DNA of 64,000 nucleotides from Synechococcus sp. WH 7805 (GTDB taxonomy: Bacteria > Cyanobacteriota > Cyanobacteriia > PCC-6307 > Cyanobiaceae): contig NZ_CH724168.1 in assembly GCF_000153285.1 (NCBI RefSeq), positions 2,395,455 through 2,459,454 on the forward strand. The letters run 5' to 3'. Numbering within the stretch: position 1 is the first letter of the stretch; the number at the start of each line of letters is the position of its first letter. Positions 59,621 to 64,000 of the stretch are shown here, one piece after another. A model generated the notes under the pieces. That model saw only the letters and a program-made list of their open reading frames with translations, was not told the DNA's origin and made no database searches. Made by a program: the position numbers and the translations under genes.

Positions 59621-60268
59621 ATGTTCACGGGGTTGGTGCAAGCGGTCGGACGGGTGGAACGCCGGGGCCGGGGACTGCTCGTCGAGGGCTGTGCCCCGTT
59701 CGCTCCGCTTCAGCTCGGCGACAGCGTTGCCGTCGATGGGGTGTGTCTCACTGTGGCATCGCTGGTGGGTGATGGGTTCCTGGCCGATGTGAGCGAGGAG
59801 ACCTTGCAAAGGACCTCACTGGGTCGCAAGGCCTCCAGGGGAGGGGCTGTCAATCTCGAGCCCGCTCTGCGACTCTCGGACCGACTCGGAGGTCATCTCG
59901 TGAGTGGTCACGTGGATGGAACGGGCGAGGTGGTCTCGATTGAGGCGCTTCCCCAGTCCTGGACGGTGGAATTGCGCTGGAACAATTCCCATTTCGGCCG
60001 CTACATCTGCGATAAGGCCAGCGTTGCCGTCAACGGCATCAGCCTCACCGTGGCCGGGAGCAGCGACCAAGGCACACGGTTCTGGGTTGCTGTGATTCCC
60101 CACACCTGGTCGGTCACCGCACTCAGGGATCTTGAGGTTGGAGACGATGTCAATCTTGAGATCGATCTGTTGGCGCGTTACACCGAACGGCTTCTCGCTG
60201 CCGGTGATAGAGGAGAGCCCTCTGGGGAGCTCAGTGCTGACTGGCTCTCAGCCCATGGCTGGGGCTGA
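59621..60268 (+). CDS. ribE: Riboflavin synthase alpha chain
   Basis: The start MFTGLVQAVG (59621) matches the family start; an ATG nine bases earlier is also in frame. It has two lumazine-binding repeats: 'DSVAVDGVCLTVASLVGDGF', then 'ASVAVNGISLTVAGSSDQGT', and 'GHLVSGHVDGTGEV' (H-x-V-S-G-H-V-D-G). It converts two 6,7-dimethyl-8-ribityllumazine to riboflavin as a trimer. It is intact. Confidence 0.94.
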   Translation: MFTGLVQAVGRVERRGRGLLVEGCAPFAPLQLGDSVAVDGVCLTVASLVGDGFLADVSEETLQRTSLGRKASRGGAVNLEPALRLSDRLGGHLVSGHVDGTGEVVSIEALPQSWTVELRWNNSHFGRYICDKASVAVNGISLTVAGSSDQGTRFWVAVIPHTWSVTALRDLEVGDDVNLEIDLLARYTERLLAAGDRGEPSGELSADWLSAHGWG

Positions 60269-60341
60269 GATTCGATCACAAATCCTGGCGAGAAACGTGC
60301 GAGCTCAATACCTTGCGAAAGTTGTTCCTGATGAACCTTTC

Positions 60342-60932
60342 ATGAGCTCTGAGGACCGCTCCGGTTCCCTTGGAACCTTCAAGACCTTTGCGATTGCCGA
60401 AGGAATCCTGCTGATTGTTCTCGGCATCCTTGCCCTGGTGTTTCCTGTCATCGCTTCGGTTTGGACCACCGTGGTGATCGCCGTTCTGTTCCTGGTCGGT
60501 GGCTTGGTGGGTTGGATTAGCAACCTGGCCCGTTCCGGACGCATGGGCCGTTGGATCTGTTTCTGGCGTCTTGTGGTGTCAACCCTGTTCCTCGTGGCCG
60601 GCGTTTCGATGATCAGCAACTTTGGTGATACTGCTGATGCTCTTCAGCAGGTTGCTGCCTTCGCTCTGGCGATCGGCATCGTCTTTTTGGTGGAGGGCGT
60701 CGTGGCCTTCTTCAGCGGGTTGGCCCATGCCAACCGTTCTGGAGCCGGCTGGGCTATCGCCAATGGTGTGATCACTTTCATCCTTGGAATGCTGATCGTG
60801 ACCTTGAAGTTCTGGGGATTGCTCTGGGTCCTCGGAACATTGGTGGGAATCAGCTTCCTCTTCAGCGGACTTGAGCTGATTGTGTTCAGCAGCTCAATGC
60901 ACGACGATCAAAATCCTCCTGCTGCGACCTGA
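60342..60932 (+). CDS. HdeD/DUF308-family membrane protein (196 residues)
   Basis: ATG 60342 (MSSEDRSGSLGTFKTFAIAE) is used; the frame extends upstream into ribE. Six membrane segments, including 'AEGILLIVLGILALVFPVIA' and 'GVITFILGMLIVTLKFWGLL', match the HdeD/DUF308 family of acid-stress-related membrane proteins. The role in cyanobacteria is unknown. Confidence 0.82.
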   Translation: MSSEDRSGSLGTFKTFAIAEGILLIVLGILALVFPVIASVWTTVVIAVLFLVGGLVGWISNLARSGRMGRWICFWRLVVSTLFLVAGVSMISNFGDTADALQQVAAFALAIGIVFLVEGVVAFFSGLAHANRSGAGWAIANGVITFILGMLIVTLKFWGLLWVLGTLVGISFLFSGLELIVFSSSMHDDQNPPAAT

Positions 60933-60994
60933 TCGAAGGTCGATCGCCCTTCAATCGCAAGGAACCGGCAGATCACTGAATCTGTCGGTTTGAT

Positions 60995-61390
60995 TCAACT
61001 CTCAATGTCGTCGAGAGAACATTCTGAGTCGTGCATTGGATTCAGAACGATGGTGCCGGAATCGGAGTTGAGTTCGATTTTGAATTCCTGCCCTGGGGTG
61101 AGTCCTAATCGGCGTGTGTATGCATGCCCAATGAGCAGGTTTCCATTGCCATGAACCCGCGTTCGGAAGTCAGCTTGCCGGCCACGTGTCCCGCCGGTGC
61201 TGGGTGAGCTGGAGGGAAGTTTGTAACCCTTGGCTTCAACCAGAGCGCGATAGAAGCTTTTGCGCAGCACGCGCCCACTGGGGCCGACGTAACCGCATCC
61301 CCGAGCAATTTCATCTTCAGGCCGGTTGCTAAGAGCGCGGGCCTTAGAGAGCAATTCGTCCCCTACCAACATCTCAATTAAGAGAGACAT
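60995..61390 (-). CDS. AbrB-family transcriptional regulator (cyAbrB type), 131 residues
   Basis: ATG 61390 (MSLLIEMLVGDELLSKARAL). The N-terminal 65 residues ('EDEIARGCGYVGPSGRVLRK', 'SFYRALVEAKG') are the conserved cyAbrB-specific region. The C-terminal 60 ('LLIGHAYTRRLGLTPGQEFK', 'IELNSDSGTIVLNPM') are the AbrB-like DNA-binding fold, unusual in being at the C-terminus. These are global regulators of carbon and nitrogen balance in cyanobacteria. Confidence 0.88.
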   Translation of the reverse strand: MSLLIEMLVGDELLSKARALSNRPEDEIARGCGYVGPSGRVLRKSFYRALVEAKGYKLPSSSPSTGGTRGRQADFRTRVHGNGNLLIGHAYTRRLGLTPGQEFKIELNSDSGTIVLNPMHDSECSLDDIES

Positions 61391-61467
61391 ATCAATTCTG
61401 ACTTCAGATGGCCCTGTGGGCAAGGAATTGGGCAGAAACCAATGCAAGCTGAACCGGTGAAGCTGCG

Positions 61468-62070
61468 TCAGATGAGATAGAGAATGACGAACAGAACCAC
61501 CCAGATGCCATCGACGAAATGCCAGTAGAGCTCAGCGGCTTCCAGGGGAAAGTGATTGGTGGCGCTCACTCTCCCTGAAGGAGTCCGGCACTGCCACCAG
61601 ACAATCAGGATCATCAGTGCTCCCAGGGTCACATGCAGGCCGTGGAATCCAGTCAGGGCGTAAAACGTGCTGGCGTAGAGATTGTCAGCAAGTCCGAAGG
61701 GCAGCGTGAAGTACTCCACCATCTGACTGACGAGAAAAGCGAGAGCAAGCCCTGCTGTACCAAGTAACCAGTAACGGCAACGTTCGTTGAGACCTTTGCG
61801 AAGATTCACTCCTGCGCGATGAAACGTGGCACTGCTCACGAGGAGCAGGATGGTATTCAAGATGGGCAGGGGCAGTTCGAGTTCATACACGGCTCCAGGC
61901 ATCAGGGGGTTGACGGCCTTGAACGTGAGGTATGCGGCGAAGAAGCCGGCGAACGTCATGGCATCGGCCACTAGGAATGTGGCGAGTCCGAACATGCGAT
62001 GGTCGGGATGCTCCTCCTCGTGATGTTCGATCTGTTCTTTGATCTGGTCTTGTGGTGTCAAAGACGTCAT
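61468..62070 (-). CDS. ctaE: Cytochrome c oxidase subunit III
   Basis: 200 residues, a five-helix form typical of bacterial small subunit III. It has 'DHRMFGLATFLVADAMTFAG' and 'ALTGFHGLHVTLGALMILIV' (G-x-H-x-x-H-V-x-x-G), and 'LEAAELYWHFVDGIWVVLFV' (the Y-W-H-F-V-D-x-V/I-W signature). It overlaps the ctaD stop by four bases and ends the ctaCDE operon. Confidence 0.95.
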   Translation of the reverse strand: MTSLTPQDQIKEQIEHHEEEHPDHRMFGLATFLVADAMTFAGFFAAYLTFKAVNPLMPGAVYELELPLPILNTILLLVSSATFHRAGVNLRKGLNERCRYWLLGTAGLALAFLVSQMVEYFTLPFGLADNLYASTFYALTGFHGLHVTLGALMILIVWWQCRTPSGRVSATNHFPLEAAELYWHFVDGIWVVLFVILYLI

Positions 62071-63737
62071 TGTCCATTCCTCCAGAGATCACTCCCACTC
62101 ACGGAACGAAGGTCGATTTCATCCTCAGGAGTGCCGTAGGCGTAGGGATTGGCGACCAGCGGCGGCTCTCCTTTCCAGTTCTCCACCGGTGGCGGAGAGG
62201 TGGTGAGCCATTCGGGTGTGAGGGCATTCCAGGGGTTGTCGCCAGCAATGGCACCCTGGCTGGCGCTGGCGATCACGTTCCAGAGAAAGGGGAGTGTGCT
62301 GATGGCCATCAACAAGGCACCCACACTGCTGAATTGGTTGATCAGCTGGAACTGAGGGTCGTATTCCGCGACCCGGCGGGGCATGCCGTTCAGTCCGAGC
62401 CAGTGTTGCGGAGCGAAGCAAAGGTTGAACCCAACAAATGTGATCAGGAAGTGAAACCGCCCGAGATGTTCATTCATCAGCCGCCCTGTCACCTTCGGGT
62501 ACCAGTGGTAGATCGACGCGAAAATCACAAACACCGAGCCTCCGTAGACGATGTAGTGGAAATGAGCAACAACAAAGTAGGTGTCATGGACATGCACATC
62601 GAAAGGCACTTGGGCCAGTGCCACGCCGGTGATGCCGCCGAGGACGAAATTGACGATGAAGCCGCAGGAAAACAGCACGGCGCTGTTGAGGCTGATCTTT
62701 CCTCCCCAGAGGGTGGCAAGCCAATTGAAGAATTTAATTCCTGTGGGAACGGCGATGAAGGCCGTGGCAATCGTGAAAAACAGACGCATCCAGGGAGGTG
62801 TTCCGCTGGTGAACATGTGGTGGGCCCAAACTACTAAACCCAACCCCACAATTGCCATGATCGAATACACCATGGTGGTGTAGCCGAACAGGGGTTTTCG
62901 GCAATGGATTGGGAGAATTTCACTCACCAGGCCAAAGGCTGGAAGCACCATGATGTAGACCGCTGGATGGGAATAAAACCAGAACAAGTGTTGATACACC
63001 ACAACATTGCCGCCCAATCCTGGATTAAAAAATCCGGTGTGAGCCACGATGTCGAAACTGAGCATGATCAACGTTCCAGCCAGCACAGGTGTGGACAGCA
63101 CGACCAAAATGCTGGTCCCAAGCATGGCCCAGCAATACATCGGTAATTGCATCAATTTCAATCCTGGCCGGCGTAGCTTCAGAATCGTGGCAATGAAATT
63201 GATGCCTCCAAAAATGGAACTCCCTCCGAGTAACAACACACTCAGGATCCAGATGATCTGGCCACTCGCTGGTGTCGTGAGGCTGAGTGGTGGGTAAGCC
63301 GTCCACCCGGACTGAGCCGCCCCTGTGATGAAGTAACTGCTGATCAGGAGCAGGCCTGCTGGAGGGATCAGCCAGAAAGCCACAGCATTGAGTCTGGGGA
63401 ACGCCATATCACGTGCGCCCACATAGAAGGGAATCAGATAGTTTCCGAAAGCACCATTCACCACCGGCACGATCCAAAGAAAGATCATCACCGTGCCATG
63501 CAAAGTGAGCACTTGGTTATACACATCCCGGGGCATGAAATCCGAGATGGGGCTGACCAGTTCTGTACGGATCGCACCTGCCAAAGCTCCACCGATTAAA
63601 TAGAAGGCAAATCCGCAGACCATGTACTGCAGTCCGATGACCTTGTGGTCAACACTGAAGCTCAGGTATCGCAACCAGCCCGTTGGTTGCAGGGACTGTG
63701 GAGTCGGTGGTGATTGTTGGGGAACAGTGAGTGTCAT
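62067..63737 (-). CDS. ctaD: Cytochrome c oxidase subunit I
   Basis: 556 residues, twelve membrane helices. It has the heme-copper oxidase motifs 'QHLFWFYSHPAVYIMVLPAF' (W-F-x-x-H-P-E/A-V-Y), 'VWAHHMFTSGTPPWMRLFFT' (A-H-H-M) for CuB, and 'DTYFVVAHFHYIVYGGSVFV' (H-F-H-Y) for the hemes. It has Ala where mitochondrial enzymes have Glu (HPAVY rather than HPEVY). It carries out oxygen reduction and proton pumping. It overlaps both neighbours. Confidence 0.96.
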   Translation of the reverse strand: MTLTVPQQSPPTPQSLQPTGWLRYLSFSVDHKVIGLQYMVCGFAFYLIGGALAGAIRTELVSPISDFMPRDVYNQVLTLHGTVMIFLWIVPVVNGAFGNYLIPFYVGARDMAFPRLNAVAFWLIPPAGLLLISSYFITGAAQSGWTAYPPLSLTTPASGQIIWILSVLLLGGSSIFGGINFIATILKLRRPGLKLMQLPMYCWAMLGTSILVVLSTPVLAGTLIMLSFDIVAHTGFFNPGLGGNVVVYQHLFWFYSHPAVYIMVLPAFGLVSEILPIHCRKPLFGYTTMVYSIMAIVGLGLVVWAHHMFTSGTPPWMRLFFTIATAFIAVPTGIKFFNWLATLWGGKISLNSAVLFSCGFIVNFVLGGITGVALAQVPFDVHVHDTYFVVAHFHYIVYGGSVFVIFASIYHWYPKVTGRLMNEHLGRFHFLITFVGFNLCFAPQHWLGLNGMPRRVAEYDPQFQLINQFSSVGALLMAISTLPFLWNVIASASQGAIAGDNPWNALTPEWLTTSPPPVENWKGEPPLVANPYAYGTPEDEIDLRSVSGSDLWRNGQ

Positions 63738-64000
63738 GCCTCTTGCACTGGGGGTTTACGGTTCGCCTGAAGCCAGGTGTTGAAATCGTCAGGGCTTTCG
63801 ACCACAACGGTTGAGCGCATGCCTCCGTGGTACGGACCACAGAGCTCGGCGCAGACGATGGGGTAGCGCCCCGGTCGAGTTGGAGTGAAATCCAGCAGCG
63901 TCGGTTGTCCTGGGATCACATCCTGTTTGAGACGAAATTCGGGTACCCAGAACGCATGAATGACATCTTTTGCTTCCATGCGAAGAGTTACCGGGCGACC
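63734..64000 (-). CDS. ctaC: Cytochrome c oxidase subunit II, C-terminal part (cut by window edge)
   Basis: The frame is open to the window end, so the gene starts outside. The visible 88 residues hold 'KDVIHAFWVPEFRLKQDVIP' and the CuA ligands in 'YPIVCAELCGPYHGGMRSTV' (C-x-E-x-C-G-x-x-H-x-x-M). The stop overlaps the ctaD start by four bases. It accepts electrons from cytochrome c. Confidence 0.95.
   Translation of the reverse strand, partial: GRPVTLRMEAKDVIHAFWVPEFRLKQDVIPGQPTLLDFTPTRPGRYPIVCAELCGPYHGGMRSTVVVESPDDFNTWLQANRKPPVQEA

Noticed and set aside
62052-62837. Plus-strand open frame of 261 codons
   Set aside because: It is antisense to ctaD, whose heme ligands are clear; the product has no recognisable features.

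Overview
The window looks like a chromosome segment of a marine picocyanobacterium, most likely a Synechococcus. Evidence is the run of cyanobacterial genes from about 25.5 kb onward: pnp, rpsN, rseP, serS, a Ycf46-type AAA ATPase, yidC-rnpA-rpmH, a PspA/IM30 protein, ndhB, topA, a UPF0284 (CobT-like) protein, ribE, a cyAbrB regulator and a ctaCDE cytochrome oxidase operon. The species call is an inference from gene content; no marker gene was compared with a database.

Region 1 (1 to about 15.7 kb) is an accessory island, more AT-rich than the core. It holds unrelated genes on both strands: secreted RTX/calcium-binding and leucine-rich-repeat proteins, a membrane protein, a GIY-YIG-like protein, a GIY-YIG plus HNH nuclease pair, and many orphan genes. 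The genes are separated by members of a composite repeat family, always in the same direction. I call the parts T (a roughly 80-110 bp structured segment ending in a terminator-like hairpin), S (a segment coding a small 72-residue protein family, mostly decayed) and P (a palindromic CCCCCAGTTGGGGG-type segment). This gives a cassette-like layout. A decayed tyrosine recombinase at 3.9-4.2 kb points to earlier integration.

Region 2 (about 16.4 to 25.41 kb) looks like an integrated mobile element of phage-satellite type. It sits against the 3' end of a tRNA-Arg(UCU) gene at 25414-25487. Nearly all its genes run on the minus strand: tyrosine integrase, a probable excisionase-like DNA-binding protein, several small proteins, a zinc-cluster protein, a Spo11/TopoVI-A-like TOPRIM protein, a ribbon-helix-helix protein, a primase-helicase, and a small HTH protein resembling a small terminase subunit. 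No capsid, portal or tail gene is visible. A GGACAAG-type motif recurs in its control regions, and a 230 bp gap beside the helicase carries repeated GGGACAGGG-like motifs and may be a replication origin. The distal attachment site was not found.

Region 3 (25.5 to 64 kb) is densely packed core genome. Many neighbours overlap by one to four bases, which suggests translationally coupled operons: EamA transporter-glycosyltransferase-GT39; thioredoxin-aminotransferase-BirA; yceD-yidC-PH-rnpA-rpmH; topA-lipoprotein-DUF2232-UPF0284; ctaC-ctaD-ctaE. The sequence ends inside ctaC.
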